This document shows positions 55,500-64,000 of a stretch of DNA of 64,000 nt, piece by piece (within the stretch, counting starts at the first letter, position 1; every line of letters starts with the position of its first letter). Both the position numbers and the translations under genes were made by a program. The notes under the pieces were generated by a model that was not told the origin of the DNA, ran no database searches, and saw nothing but the letters and a program-made list of their open reading frames with translations. Source of the DNA: Geminicoccus sp. Lineage in GTDB: Bacteria > Pseudomonadota > Alphaproteobacteria > UBA7985. The stretch is from positions 1-64,000 of the forward strand of contig PAPT01000035.1 in assembly GCA_002708995.1 (NCBI GenBank), given 5' to 3'.

Positions 55500-57395
55500 T
55501 CAGGCCCCTTCTTTCTTCGCCTTCTTTTCCTGCTTGGCGGCGCGCTCGGCGGCTTTTGCCTCTGCGCGGGCTGCTGCGGCTTCCTGCTTCTCCTGCGTCT
55601 TGGTCTTGGTCATCCGACCAATGATGAACTGCTGGCCCATGGAGATGATGTTGTTCACCGTCCAGTATATCACCAGACCTACCGGGAACCCGGCGAGGAC
55701 GAAGGTGAAGATGATCGGCATCAGCAGGAAGATACGCGCCTGCATCGGGTCCGACGGTGCGGGCGACATGCGCTGCAGCGCCAGCATCGACAGGCCGTAG
55801 ATGATCGGCCAAATCCCGATGTTGAGGATGGCGATCAGCGGCAGAACCTCAGGGTTCCACGGGATCAGCCCGAACAGCTCGAGCAGCCCCGTGGGGTCTT
55901 TGGCCGACAGATCCGAGACCCAGCCAGGGAAGGGCGCGTGCCGCGCTTCCACCGTCACCAGCATCACCCGATAGAGCGAAATGAACACCGGTAACTGTAA
56001 CAGCATGGGCAGACAGCCCCCGAGCGGGTTCACGCCCTCCTCCCGATACAGGCCCATCATCGCCTGGCTCAGCGCCTGACGGTCGTCAGCGTGCTTTTCC
56101 TGCAGTTCCTTCATCTTCGGCTGCAGGGTGCGCATCTTCGCCATCGAGCGGTAGGCGCGCAGCTGCAGGGGGAACAGGATGGTCTTGATGATCAGGGTGA
56201 GGATAATGATCGCCGCACCAAAGGCGTAAGTGCCCAGCGACGGCTTCAACTTGTCCGTGGTCCAGGCCAGCGCGATGTAGAGCGGCTTGGTCAGCGGGTA
56301 GATGAACCAGAAGTTCACACCCCGGTCGAACTTGGGGATCGAGAAATCCTTGGCGTAGCGGTCGAGCAGATCGACTTCCTTGGCGCCGACAAACAGCAGG
56401 GTGGAGACCTCAACCGACTGACCCGGCTGAACCGGAACACCGCTCTCGTAGATGTACTGCGAGGAACCCGCCTGCCGCTGTCCCAAACCAGCCTTCTGCA
56501 GACCGTAGCCCGCGCGGATTTCGTCGCTCTGGCTCGGGATCAGCGCCACCATCCAGTATTTGTCGGTAAAGCCGACCCAGCCGCCGGTGCTGACGATCCC
56601 GCCGGTCTCGCCGGAGGTCGGGTTCAGCCGCTCTTCGGGGTTGGTCGAAGGCTTGGCGATCTTGCCGTACTTGTGTTCGCGCAGTTTGCGCTCGAGCACT
56701 GAGATATAGCCGGTGGTGGTGTAGCGATCGTCGATCACCTCGTCGTAGCGGTTGACGGTGCCGATCGGTGCAAGGGTCACGCCCTGCGTGCCATTGTGAT
56801 CAAGCCGGTCGGTGAGCCGGAACAGGTAGTCGTCGACCACCTCGATCCGCCGCTCGACACGAATGCCGGCGGCCGTGGTGGTTTCGAGGGTCAGCGGCGT
56901 GTCGGGCGTCAGTTCGTTGCCCGCGACCATGGTCCACTGCGCCTTGGGGTCGATCAGGGCGCCACCGACCGACGTCATCCAGTTGTGGGCGACGTTGTAG
57001 CCACCTCGGCTGTTCTGCGGGTGCAGCAGGTCGACGAAGGGCGAGGTCGGGTCCACGGACTGGCGGTAGCCGGTCAGAGTCAGGTCATCGAAAACTGCGC
57101 CGGTCAGGTTCAGCGATCCGGTCAGCACGCCAGTGTCGATGGTGATGCGCTCGTTACCGTCCAGCGCCGCGCCGCGCGTGACGATGGCCGAAACCGACTC
57201 CCCATCTGTTCCGGTGACGGTCAGCCCGCCCGCGCTACCTTCACCGCTCTTATCGCCCGCCTGCGCCGGTGTCACCTGTGGCTCAGGCTCCGGTCCCAGC
57301 GACGGAAAGATTTGCGGCAGGAAGGTCTGCACTGCAAAGACTAGCAGCAGCGAAACGCCGATGGCCAGGAACATATTGCGCATGTCTTCATTCAT
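55500..57395 (-). CDS. yidC: Membrane protein insertase YidC
   Basis: A 631-residue Oxa1/YidC insertase. The long periplasmic domain (about residues 60-360) follows an N-terminal membrane anchor; five further membrane helices cover about 375-600. GGCLPMLLQLPVFISLYRVML is split by the family signature, and FILPIIFTFVLAGFPVGLVIYW ends the bundle. The C-terminus is a Lys/Ala-rich basic tail. The order rpmH-rnpA-yidD-yidC is the standard one. Confidence 0.97.
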   Translation of the reverse strand: MNEDMRNMFLAIGVSLLLVFAVQTFLPQIFPSLGPEPEPQVTPAQAGDKSGEGSAGGLTVTGTDGESVSAIVTRGAALDGNERITIDTGVLTGSLNLTGAVFDDLTLTGYRQSVDPTSPFVDLLHPQNSRGGYNVAHNWMTSVGGALIDPKAQWTMVAGNELTPDTPLTLETTTAAGIRVERRIEVVDDYLFRLTDRLDHNGTQGVTLAPIGTVNRYDEVIDDRYTTTGYISVLERKLREHKYGKIAKPSTNPEERLNPTSGETGGIVSTGGWVGFTDKYWMVALIPSQSDEIRAGYGLQKAGLGQRQAGSSQYIYESGVPVQPGQSVEVSTLLFVGAKEVDLLDRYAKDFSIPKFDRGVNFWFIYPLTKPLYIALAWTTDKLKPSLGTYAFGAAIIILTLIIKTILFPLQLRAYRSMAKMRTLQPKMKELQEKHADDRQALSQAMMGLYREEGVNPLGGCLPMLLQLPVFISLYRVMLVTVEARHAPFPGWVSDLSAKDPTGLLELFGLIPWNPEVLPLIAILNIGIWPIIYGLSMLALQRMSPAPSDPMQARIFLLMPIIFTFVLAGFPVGLVIYWTVNNIISMGQQFIIGRMTKTKTQEKQEAAAARAEAKAAERAAKQEKKAKKEGA

Positions 57396-57419
57396 AATCG
57401 GTGCCCTGTGACGCGGGGG

Positions 57420-57818
57420 TTAAGAGGTTGGGGTCGGGTTCTGGTTCGTCGTGTCAGCGGCCATGGGGCTGCAGCAGTCGGGTGGACTGCAGGCGTCCGC
57501 ACAGCAGTCGGTGGCGGCCGCCTTGCGAGATATCGTCTTCCCTGTATCTGGGACCGGGTCGTACCCCTGACCACCCCAGGGGTGACAGCGGCCGATCCGC
57601 CGTGCCGCCAGCCAGCTCCCACGAAGGGGTCCGTGCCGCTGCAGGGCCTCGAGCGCGTAAACGCTGCACGACGGCTCATAGCGACAGGATGGCGGCAGCC
57701 ACGGCGAAATCAGCAGGCGGTAGCCGACGACCGGAAGCGCGACGAGGCGACTGCCCCAGCTCATTGCCAGCCACGTAGTCAGCCAACCCGAGCGCGGCTT
57801 GGGGTGCGGCGCGCTCAT
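57420..57818 (-). CDS. yidD: Membrane protein insertion efficiency factor YidD, Cys-rich tail
   Basis: A 132-residue protein, longer than the usual 70-90. The core matches Yid[41 protein letters not shown] and [17 protein letters not shown]. The C-terminal about 35 residues are extra and hold five Cys within 13 residues ([12 protein letters not shown]). It overlaps rnpA by 4 nt and yidC follows. The Cys cluster is not part of the known family core. Confidence 0.93.
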   Translation of the reverse strand: MSAPHPKPRSGWLTTWLAMSWGSRLVALPVVGYRLLISPWLPPSCRYEPSCSVYALEALQRHGPLRGSWLAARRIGRCHPWGGQGYDPVPDTGKTISRKAAATDCCADACSPPDCCSPMAADTTNQNPTPTS

Positions 57819-58183
57819 GGCTTCGGGGCCCCGGTGGTGGCTTCGGGTTCTTTGGTTCCGGTCAGGGCGCGGAGGGCGCGTTCGCCGTCGCGGCGCAGCT
57901 TGCCGAAGGGCGCGATCACCGCGCCGCTTTTGGCGATCCAGACATAATCGTGCCCGGGGTGACCGTGGTCGGGCAGCAGCTCAGCCGACAGCGCCCGCAA
58001 CCGGCGCTTGGCCCGGCTGCGCTGTGCTGCATTCCCGACTTTCTTGCTTGCCGTAAAGCCGACGCGTATGGCGGCGTCGGAATCTTCGCGGTCACGCTGT
58101 TGAACCAGCATCACCGCACCGACCCATTTCTGGGCACGAGCAGCGGCGAGGAAGTCCTTGCGGGTCTTCAGGCTCGCCTTCAT
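57815..58183 (-). CDS. rnpA: Ribonuclease P protein component
   Basis: A 122-residue RNase P protein subunit that helps mature tRNA 5' ends. The RNR motif appears as [14 protein letters not shown], with the N-terminal [10 protein letters not shown] and [11 protein letters not shown]. It lies 24 nt after rpmH, the universal arrangement. Confidence 0.96.
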   Translation of the reverse strand: MKASLKTRKDFLAAARAQKWVGAVMLVQQRDREDSDAAIRVGFTASKKVGNAAQRSRAKRRLRALSAELLPDHGHPGHDYVWIAKSGAVIAPFGKLRRDGERALRALTGTKEPEATTGAPKP

Positions 58184-58207
58184 CGCTCCCTGTCCCGATA
58201 GTGCGGA

Positions 58208-58342
58208 TCAGGCAGACAGCTTGCTGCGACCCTTAGACCGCCGCGCGCGAAGAATGTTGCGACCGCCAACGGTGGCCTTGCGAGAGCGGAAACCATGACG
58301 GCGCTTCCGGACAATCCGGGAGGGCTGATATGGACGTTTCAT
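58208..58342 (-). CDS. rpmH: 50S ribosomal protein L34
   Basis: A 44-residue basic protein read directly from the sequence: [20 protein letters not shown], then [20 protein letters not shown] and LSA. ATG at 58342, stop TGA at 58208-58210. It is the first gene of the rnpA-yidD-yidC group. Confidence 0.97.
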   Translation of the reverse strand: MKRPYQPSRIVRKRRHGFRSRKATVGGRNILRARRSKGRSKLSA

Positions 58343-58692
58343 CGGCTTTATCCTTTATCATGCGCTGCCGTCACATGTCTGAGCCCGGGGCCTCATCCAT
58401 AGTCTCGTGCGAGATGACGATGAAGTGTCGGGCAAAGGCGGGACCGGCGCAGAAGCCAAATATAAATAGGACGCCGTACGGAAACCACCAGAGCGGTCCG
58501 CAGGCAGACAGCGGTGAATAGCCTTGTGGCCTCTGGTTGGTCAACGGCTGACCTGAGTCTGCATTGCTGGTCACACAATCCATCAAACGGCCGTGTAGAG
58601 GGCGCTGCAGGGCCTTTCGTGGGTTGTTTAACCGCGCCAGAGACCTCAGGTTCTCGCTCATCTGCCCGACCAAAGCCAACCGGAGCCCCACG
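58343..58692. other. Intergenic region between rpmH and the TVP38 gene
   Basis: 350 nt between divergent genes. It should contain the rpmH promoter; on the minus strand an AT-rich TATTTATATTTGG at 58457-58469 is the only obvious -10-like tract. No tRNA, terminator or strong hairpin is visible. ORFs that cross it on the minus strand run into the TVP38 gene and look like shadows. A 20-residue hydrophobic stretch in one of them is noted but not annotated as a gene. Confidence 0.5.
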
Positions 58693-59484
58693 ATGTCAAC
58701 CGATCCCCAGCCTTCTTCAGCCCCCGCCAGCCCGGCTTCGCGCCCCGGTGGGCGCTGGTCCGGGCGCCGCATGCTGCTTCCCGGCGCGCTGGCCGTGGCC
58801 ATGGTGGCGCTTGGCGTTGCGTGGGTCGCGGGGCTGGGCGATGTGCTGACGCTTGAGCGGCTGGCCGGCGCCCGTGATGAAGTCGCGGTGTGGATCCGCA
58901 GCAATGCAATTCTGTTTCTTGTCGCCTGGATTGCGATTTATGCGACCGCAACAGCCACCCTGTTTCCGGTTGCGTCGTTCCTGACGATTCTCGGGGGTAT
59001 TTTCGGCGGGGCTGCCTTCGGCGTGCTTGGCGGTACGCTCTACGCCGGTACCGCGACCCTGCTGGGGGCAACGCTGGGTGCCTCGATCCTGTTCACGGCG
59101 GTCAAAACCCTGAGCCTCGAGCAGTTACGCCGCCGGGTTGCGCCCTTCCTCGACCGGTTTTCGGCGGGCATCGAAGAGGACGCCTTTTTCTACTTGCTCA
59201 GCCTGCGGCTGATCCCGTTCTTCCCGTTCTTCGCGGTCAACATCGCCCCGGCGATGCTGAAAATCTCGCTGACGACCTATGCGCTGGCAACGCTGCTGGG
59301 GATCGCACCAGCGGTCTACGTCTACACATCACTGGGGGCCGGGGTCGCCGACCTGAGCGAGCTGACGGTCGCAACCTGGAACCTGTGGGGGCCGTTGCTG
59401 GCGCTGGCAGTGCTGTCGCTGGTTCCCATCGTCTGGAAGCGCCTGTTCCTCCGCGGCCGCCGCGCCCCTGGCACCGATCAGTAA
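58693..59484 (+). CDS. TVP38/TMEM64 (VTT) family membrane protein
   Basis: A 263-residue inner-membrane protein of the VTT/SNARE-associated (DedA-like) superfamily. A Pro/Ser-rich N-terminus precedes membrane segments at about 36-56, 78-100, 100-145, and later. SFLTILGGIFGGAAFG and RLIPFFPFFAVNIAPAM are VTT signatures. Start at ATG 58693. It is followed 23 nt later by a pyridine nucleotide-disulfide oxidoreductase; in other bacteria the two are fused into one chain, which supports a joint membrane-linked redox role. Confidence 0.87.
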   Translation: MSTDPQPSSAPASPASRPGGRWSGRRMLLPGALAVAMVALGVAWVAGLGDVLTLERLAGARDEVAVWIRSNAILFLVAWIAIYATATATLFPVASFLTILGGIFGGAAFGVLGGTLYAGTATLLGATLGASILFTAVKTLSLEQLRRRVAPFLDRFSAGIEEDAFFYLLSLRLIPFFPFFAVNIAPAMLKISLTTYALATLLGIAPAVYVYTSLGAGVADLSELTVATWNLWGPLLALAVLSLVPIVWKRLFLRGRRAPGTDQ

Positions 59485-59507
59485 GCCCGAAAGGAATGGT
59501 CCAAGCC

Positions 59508-60968
59508 ATGGAAGACATCCGCGCAGACGTCTGTGTCATCGGCGCCGGGTCGGGAGGGCTCAACGTGGCTTCCGGCGCGGCCCAGCTGGGTGCGAAAACC
59601 GTGCTGATCGAGCGCGAAGCCATGGGGGGCGACTGCCTCAACGTCGGCTGCGTTCCGTCCAAAGCCCTGCTGCACGTCGCCCATACGGCGAGCCTGATCC
59701 GCCGCGCCGGGCCGCTGGGGATTTCTGTCTCCGAGCCCGAGGTTGACTACGCCGGTGCTATGGCACACGTCCGGCGGGCCATCGAGCGGATTGAGCCCCA
59801 CGACAGCCAGGAGCGCTTCGAGGGCCTTGGTGTGCGGGTCATCCGCGACACCGGTCGGTTCATCGACGCGCGCAGGGTGCAGGCCGGCGACGCTCGCATC
59901 CGGGCCAAATACTTCGTGATAGCAACGGGATCGGCTCCCACCGTCCCCGCCATTCCCGGCCTCGACACCGTGCCGTTCCTGACCAACGAAACCCTGTTTT
60001 CCCGGACCGAGGCCCCGGGCCACCTCGCCATCATCGGCGCCGGGCCGATCGGCGTGGAAATGGCGCAAGCGCACCAGCGTCTGGGCTGTCAGGTCACCCT
60101 GATCGAAGGGCGGCCGCGCATTCTGCCGCGCTATGATGCCGAGCTGTCAGCCCTGCTCGCTGAGCAGCTGCAGGCCGATGGTGTCACGCTTCGCCTTGGG
60201 ACGACGGTTGCAGCCGTCAGCGGCAAGGCTGGCGATATCCGCATCGAGCCGCACAGCAGCGACGGCACGGCACCGGGCCCGGCACAGGAACCGGTACAGG
60301 CCACCCACCTGCTGTTCGCCACCGGGCGTCATCCCGTGACCAATGGGCTGGGGCTGGACGCCGCCGGTATCAGGCACAGCGAGGCCGGGATCACCGTGGG
60401 GCCAAACCTGCGCACCAACCGCCGCCACGTCTTTGCCATGGGCGATGTGATTGGCGGTGAGGGCTTTACCCACCTTGCCGGGCACCATGCCTCGGTAATC
60501 GTCCGCGAAATGCTGTTCCGCCTGCCGTCGCGGGTTGCCACCAGCGCGGTGCCGCGGGTGACTTACACCGCGCCGGAACTTGCCCAGATCGGCCTGACCG
60601 AAGCCGAAGCCAGCGCCGCCGGGCTGGCACCCCGCACCGAAACCCTGCGCGTGGATGGCAACGACCGCTTCGTCGCCGAAAACATCGCCAGCGGTCCCGA
60701 GGCCGGGCTGACCAAGCTGGTTTTCGACGGCCGCCGCGGCAAGCTGATCGGGGCGGCTATCCTCGCACCCGGCGCTGGTGATCTGATCGGGCCGCTGGGC
60801 CACGTGATCGAGGGCCGGCTGAAGCTCTCCGCGATCGCCAGCCAGATGCTGCCCTACCCCACCCACGCGGAAATTCCCAAGCGCGCGGCGGGGATGCACC
60901 TCGCCACGGCCCTGTTCGCCCCCCGAACCCGGCGACTGATATCGTGGCTGCTCAAATTGCCGGGATAG
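59508..60968 (+). CDS. FAD-dependent pyridine nucleotide-disulfide oxidoreductase
   Basis: A 486-residue class I flavoprotein of the dihydrolipoamide dehydrogenase/mercuric reductase type. FAD motif DVCVIGAGSGGLN, redox-active disulfide DCLNVGCVPSK, NAD(P) motif LAIIGAGPIGVEMAQ and catalytic His region YPTHAEIPKRA are present. No lipoyl or heavy-metal domain is seen. Two starts are possible: ATG 59496 has AAGGA only one nt before it, so ATG 59508 is preferred. Paired with the TVP38 gene upstream, it is probably not the pyruvate-dehydrogenase E3. Confidence 0.88.
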   Translation: MEDIRADVCVIGAGSGGLNVASGAAQLGAKTVLIEREAMGGDCLNVGCVPSKALLHVAHTASLIRRAGPLGISVSEPEVDYAGAMAHVRRAIERIEPHDSQERFEGLGVRVIRDTGRFIDARRVQAGDARIRAKYFVIATGSAPTVPAIPGLDTVPFLTNETLFSRTEAPGHLAIIGAGPIGVEMAQAHQRLGCQVTLIEGRPRILPRYDAELSALLAEQLQADGVTLRLGTTVAAVSGKAGDIRIEPHSSDGTAPGPAQEPVQATHLLFATGRHPVTNGLGLDAAGIRHSEAGITVGPNLRTNRRHVFAMGDVIGGEGFTHLAGHHASVIVREMLFRLPSRVATSAVPRVTYTAPELAQIGLTEAEASAAGLAPRTETLRVDGNDRFVAENIASGPEAGLTKLVFDGRRGKLIGAAILAPGAGDLIGPLGHVIEGRLKLSAIASQMLPYPTHAEIPKRAAGMHLATALFAPRTRRLISWLLKLPG

Positions 60969-60982
60969 TTTAAACTCCCCGG

Positions 60983-62497
60983 ATGAGCACAACCGAAGAC
61001 CCTCAGGAGCGCAACAGCGACCGGGACAGCGGAGCGGCAACCAGCCCCCGCCGGACCACGCCGTCGCGCGTGCTGACGGGTCTGTCAGCGCGGGCGCTGG
61101 CGCTGGCCGTGCTCTTTGTACTGCTGGCCGAAGCCGTGCTGTTCGTGCCTTCGGCCGGGCGGTGGCTGGAGCAGGAGCTCAACGACCGGCTCTCCAACGG
61201 GCACCTCGCCGTCCGAACCCTTGAGGAACTGCCGTCGGCCATGCCCAACGACCGACTGACCACCGAATTGCTCGACCACGTCGATGCCGGTCTGGTCGCC
61301 TTCCGCTCACCAGACCGGCCCAAGCTGGTGCTGTTCCGCGAGCCAGGGTTGCAGGTCGAGCGGAGTATCGACCTGCGCGAAACCGGGCTGCTGGGGCTGT
61401 CGTTGCATGCGTTCCAGATCATGATCGGCCACCAGCCCGGCGCCATGCTGCGGGTTGTCGGCCTGAGCCCGGCTGACCCGAATGCCGAAATCGAACTGGT
61501 GCTCGACCAGGCCCGGATATATCTCGAACTGCGGTCCTACACCGCGCGGGTGGCGGCGCTGTCGCTGTTCATCTCACTGGCGACCGGCCTGCTGCTCTAC
61601 CTCGCGCTGGGCTGGCTGATCGTGCGGCCGGTGCTGCGGCTGACCCGGGCCATGCGCGCATTCGCCGACGACCCTGAGATCGAGCAGACAGCGCGGCGCG
61701 AGTCCGGCCGCTCGGACGAAATCGGCGACGCCTTCAACCAGATGCAGGCCATGCAGGAAACGGTTCGGGCCGCCCTGACCCAAAACCGGCGGTTGGCGTC
61801 CTTGGGCACGGGGGTAGCCAAAATCTCGCACGACCTGCGCAACCTGCTGACCACCTCGCTGCTGATCACCGACCGCATGAGTGCTTCGAAAGACGAGGGC
61901 GTTGCCAAAGCTGCGCCCCGCTTGGCTGAATCGATCGAACGCGCCGCCACCCTGACCCACACCATCGTCCGGCACGTGCGCGACGGCATGCCGGCGCTGG
62001 CCGTCGAGACCGTGGTACTGAAGCTGTTTTTTGGGGGCGTGATCGACCGTATCCGACAGCGCTGGGGACCACAGCGCAAGGTCGTGTCACTGGTCGAGGA
62101 TTTTGACCTTTCCAGCCTCGCCTTTGATCCCCTGCAGATCGAGCGGGTTCTGATCAACCTGCTCGACAACAGCTTTGAGGCCGGCGCCGACAAGGTCGAC
62201 CTGCGCGCCGAAGCACGCGAAGGCGGACTGACGATCCGGGTGCAGGATGACGGCGCTGGCGTGCCTGATGCAGCCGTTCCGCACCTGTTCGACGCCTTCA
62301 AGGGCTCGACCAAACGCAGCGGTACCGGGCTGGGCCTGCACAACGCTGCCGAGATCATTCAGGCCCACGGCGGCAGCATCGAGCTGCTTCACACCGGGCA
62401 GGACGGGACCGAGCTAACGACCTTTGAAATCCGCCTGCCCGAAGTCAGACGCGGACGCGGCGGCAGCGGCAACAGCGGGCAGCCCGGCGAGGCGTAG
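60983..62497 (+). CDS. Orphan sensor histidine kinase with HAMP domain
   Basis: A 504-residue membrane kinase. A disordered N-terminus is followed by a membrane helix (about 33-56), a periplasmic domain of about 130 residues, a second helix (about 192-212) and a HAMP region. The phosphoacceptor motif is AKISHDLRNLLTTS. The ATPase core has NLLDNSFEAGADK (N box), DDGAGVPDAAV (G1) and GTGLGLHNAAEII (G2). No response regulator is adjacent, so its partner is unknown. Start ATG 60983, 14 nt after the oxidoreductase stop. Confidence 0.9.
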   Translation: MSTTEDPQERNSDRDSGAATSPRRTTPSRVLTGLSARALALAVLFVLLAEAVLFVPSAGRWLEQELNDRLSNGHLAVRTLEELPSAMPNDRLTTELLDHVDAGLVAFRSPDRPKLVLFREPGLQVERSIDLRETGLLGLSLHAFQIMIGHQPGAMLRVVGLSPADPNAEIELVLDQARIYLELRSYTARVAALSLFISLATGLLLYLALGWLIVRPVLRLTRAMRAFADDPEIEQTARRESGRSDEIGDAFNQMQAMQETVRAALTQNRRLASLGTGVAKISHDLRNLLTTSLLITDRMSASKDEGVAKAAPRLAESIERAATLTHTIVRHVRDGMPALAVETVVLKLFFGGVIDRIRQRWGPQRKVVSLVEDFDLSSLAFDPLQIERVLINLLDNSFEAGADKVDLRAEAREGGLTIRVQDDGAGVPDAAVPHLFDAFKGSTKRSGTGLGLHNAAEIIQAHGGSIELLHTGQDGTELTTFEIRLPEVRRGRGGSGNSGQPGEA

Positions 62498-62506
62498 TGG
62501 CCCGGC

Positions 62507-62983
62507 CTAGCGCGACTTGATCAGCGGCTGGTTGGCGTGCGGCGCCAGATCCCAAGGGAAGTAAATCCACGTATCCTGGCTGACTTCGGTTACGAAGGTG
62601 TCGACCAGCGGCCGCCCTTCGGGCTTGGCGTAGACCGTAGCGAAGTGCGCAGCGGGCATCATGTCCCGGATCGCGCGGGCGGTTTTGCCGGTGTCGACGA
62701 GGTCGTCGACGATCAGCCAGCCGTCGCCGTCGCCGACATCGAGGGTTGACTTGAGAATCTGGAGCTGGCCCTGCGCCTGCTCGTCGTAGGACGCGACGGA
62801 AATGGTATCGACCACGCGAATTTCCAGCTCCCGTGCGATGATCGCGGCGGGGACCATGCCGCCACGGGTCACGGCAATTATGCCGGAAAAGGCGAGTTCG
62901 TTGTGCATATCGAGCAGGCGCCACGACAGCGCCCGGGTGTCCCGGTGCATTTCATCCCAAGAAACATAGAAGCTGCGATCCAT
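62507..62983 (-). CDS. gpt: Xanthine phosphoribosyltransferase
   Basis: A 158-residue purine-salvage enzyme similar in size to E. coli Gpt (152). The PRPP-binding loop is [17 protein letters not shown], with [19 protein letters not shown] at the N-terminus and [18 protein letters not shown] used the ATG at 62983; the TTG at 63046 extends it by 21 non-conserved residues. It converges on the histidine-kinase gene. Confidence 0.92.
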   Translation of the reverse strand: MDRSFYVSWDEMHRDTRALSWRLLDMHNELAFSGIIAVTRGGMVPAAIIARELEIRVVDTISVASYDEQAQGQLQILKSTLDVGDGDGWLIVDDLVDTGKTARAIRDMMPAAHFATVYAKPEGRPLVDTFVTEVSQDTWIYFPWDLAPHANQPLIKSR

Positions 62984-63083
62984 GTGGTAAGTCTCCGGCT
63001 GCAGGTTGGACCACAAGCTTATGCGACAATTACCCGAAGGCTTCAATGTGTAAGCCGTGCCTGTCGGCTATGCCGAGGCCGGG

Positions 63084-63548
63084 TCAGGCCATGAGCTGCA
63101 CACCCGTGATCTGCCAGCGTCCGTCGTAGATGCGCAGGAAGTAGATCACCTTGAGCTCGCGCCCTTCTTCGTCTTCGACAACTAGGATCTGAGCCGCCTG
63201 CTCGCCCTGGACCTGACCTTCGACAAAGGTCCAGCCGCTGTTGCTGTAAATGACGTTGTAGCCGCGCTCGACCATGGACATGAAGGTGTCGGCGTCACCG
63301 AAGGCGCCCTTGATCCCCGGCGCGGCGTGGAAGAAGGCGCTAGCCCCGTCCCGGTTCCGGAAGGCGATCAGCTGGCTTTCGATCACGGCTTGCACTTCCT
63401 CGATCGGGCTGAGTACGGGCGCAGGCGCTTCGCCGCTGCCCGCTGCCAGCACTCGACCCGCCATCAGGGCGAGGACGAGGCCCAGCGCGAGGGCGATCAT
63501 TCGACCCGGAGAAGAACCGGCCGGGGCGGCCCCGAACAAAGTCATCAT
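63084..63548 (-). CDS. DUF4864-like exported protein
   Basis: A 154-residue protein. A signal peptide (about residues 15-37, ALALGLVLALMAGRVLAAG) precedes an NTF2-like domain with IEEVQAVIESQLIAFRNRDG and YFLRIYDGRWQITGVQLM, the DUF4864 pattern. The function is unknown. ATG 63548 has GGAGTG about 7 nt upstream; the ORF extending to 63650 overlaps tRNA-Arg. Confidence 0.8.
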   Translation of the reverse strand: MMTLFGAAPAGSSPGRMIALALGLVLALMAGRVLAAGSGEAPAPVLSPIEEVQAVIESQLIAFRNRDGASAFFHAAPGIKGAFGDADTFMSMVERGYNVIYSNSGWTFVEGQVQGEQAAQILVVEDEEGRELKVIYFLRIYDGRWQITGVQLMA

Positions 63549-63642
63549 CGAAGTCACTCCTTTGCATGGCTGGATCGAACAAAGCGTTGTCAGAGGACCT
63601 TGCTCTCCGTCGCGGCTTTGCTTAGGGTCCAGCCATCGACGT

Positions 63643-63719
<77 letters not shown>

Positions 63720-63805
63720 TTGTCGATTGTCTAACACTCCCAGGATAAGCTAGATCGCTTTTGCGCAGGACCAGTCCTCTGGCGCGAATTGTCTCAGTCC
63801 ATGGC

Positions 63806-64000
63806 TCATTCAGCCTTGGGGTCTTCGAGCGTTTTCAACCAGTCTTCCAACTGTTCCTCGGGCAAATCGGCGATCTTTCCCGCCAGCGCGTGCGCGAAGC
63901 GTGTGTGGGTCGCGGACAGCCCGCGCGTGTTGAGCTTTACCACCGGGTGCGATGCGGTGGCGAGATCCGCCAGCGCGTCAGCCTCGTCCCAAATGATACC
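63806..64000 (-). CDS. Partial CDS, C-terminal 64 residues of unknown protein
   Basis: An open minus-strand frame enters from the right edge and stops at TGA 63806-63808. The visible end reads GIIWDEADALADLATASHPV then VKLNTRGLSATHTRFAHALA and EEQLEDWLKTLEDPKAE. Codon use is like the neighbours and no stop interrupts it. I do not recognise the family. The start lies outside the window. Confidence 0.55.
   Translation of the reverse strand, partial: GIIWDEADALADLATASHPVVKLNTRGLSATHTRFAHALAGKIADLPEEQLEDWLKTLEDPKAE

Noticed and set aside
58371-58904. Minus-strand ORF with a hydrophobic stretch upstream of rpmH
   Set aside because: It overlaps the TVP38 gene, has no ribosome site or homologue I recognise, and is best seen as a shadow.

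Overview
The window is a GC-rich chromosomal segment of an alphaproteobacterium, most likely from the Rhodospirillales or a related order. Supporting evidence is the gene order tsaB-rimI-mucR-miaB-phoH-ybeY-corC-lnt-xre-trmB followed by rimP-nusA-ylxR-infB, a MucR/Ros regulator, a class I lysyl-tRNA synthetase, an atpHAGDC operon without the Fo genes, and the rpmH-rnpA-yidD-yidC-engB-argB cluster. The genus cannot be named from sequence alone. I see no insertion sequence, prophage or CRISPR array. Almost all the DNA is housekeeping, with a few accessory patches.

Layout. Positions 1-2900 hold a minus-strand set: a small PH-like membrane protein, exonuclease III, a glutamine-amidotransferase-fold hydrolase and a LolA-type lipoprotein carrier. 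Positions 3200-14300 run on the plus strand: Nfu-type Fe-S scaffold, a Bax-like lipoprotein, then t6A modification, S18 acetylation, MucR, MiaB, PhoH, YbeY, CorC-like, Lnt, an XRE regulator and TrmB. After a strong terminator at 14367 comes rimP-nusA-ylxR-infB. The infB gene is then followed not by rbfA/truB but by a phytase-like secreted protein and a tight queuosine cluster (yhhQ-queA-tgt-queG). Positions 25000-35250 hold rpmB, an Atm1-type ABC exporter, gpsA with an apparent non-AUG start, a 919-residue TipN-like coiled-coil membrane protein, a PyrD-HAD fusion gene, a DUF952 gene and lysS.

Positions 35250-42050 are the most accessory part: a gene-free stretch with a repeat also present at the left end of the window, a DinG/Rad3-type helicase, a broken terB-like gene, a DUF2306 membrane protein, a NaChBac-type voltage-gated channel, an EamA transporter and a MAPEG protein. 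Then come the F1 ATP synthase operon (minus strand, with its terminator), a small Phd/PIN-type toxin-antitoxin pair with a 19-bp palindromic operator, mutL, rsmD, an RsuA/RluB-type pseudouridine synthase, argG, a hemerythrin protein, argB-engB-yidC-yidD-rnpA-rpmH, a TVP38 membrane protein paired with a disulfide oxidoreductase, an orphan histidine kinase, gpt, a DUF4864 protein, tRNA-Arg(ACG) and the 3' end of an unknown gene.

I found no clearly undescribed multi-gene system. The best candidates for novelty are the PyrD-HAD fusion (31381-33294), the TipN-like protein (28465-31224), the dispersed structured intergenic repeat (23-101 and 35352-35597), the palindrome-controlled toxin-antitoxin pair with a diverged PIN toxin (47434-48024), and lineage-specific tails on the CorC-like, channel and YidD proteins. 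All functions are inferred from recognisable motifs and gene order; no database search was run.
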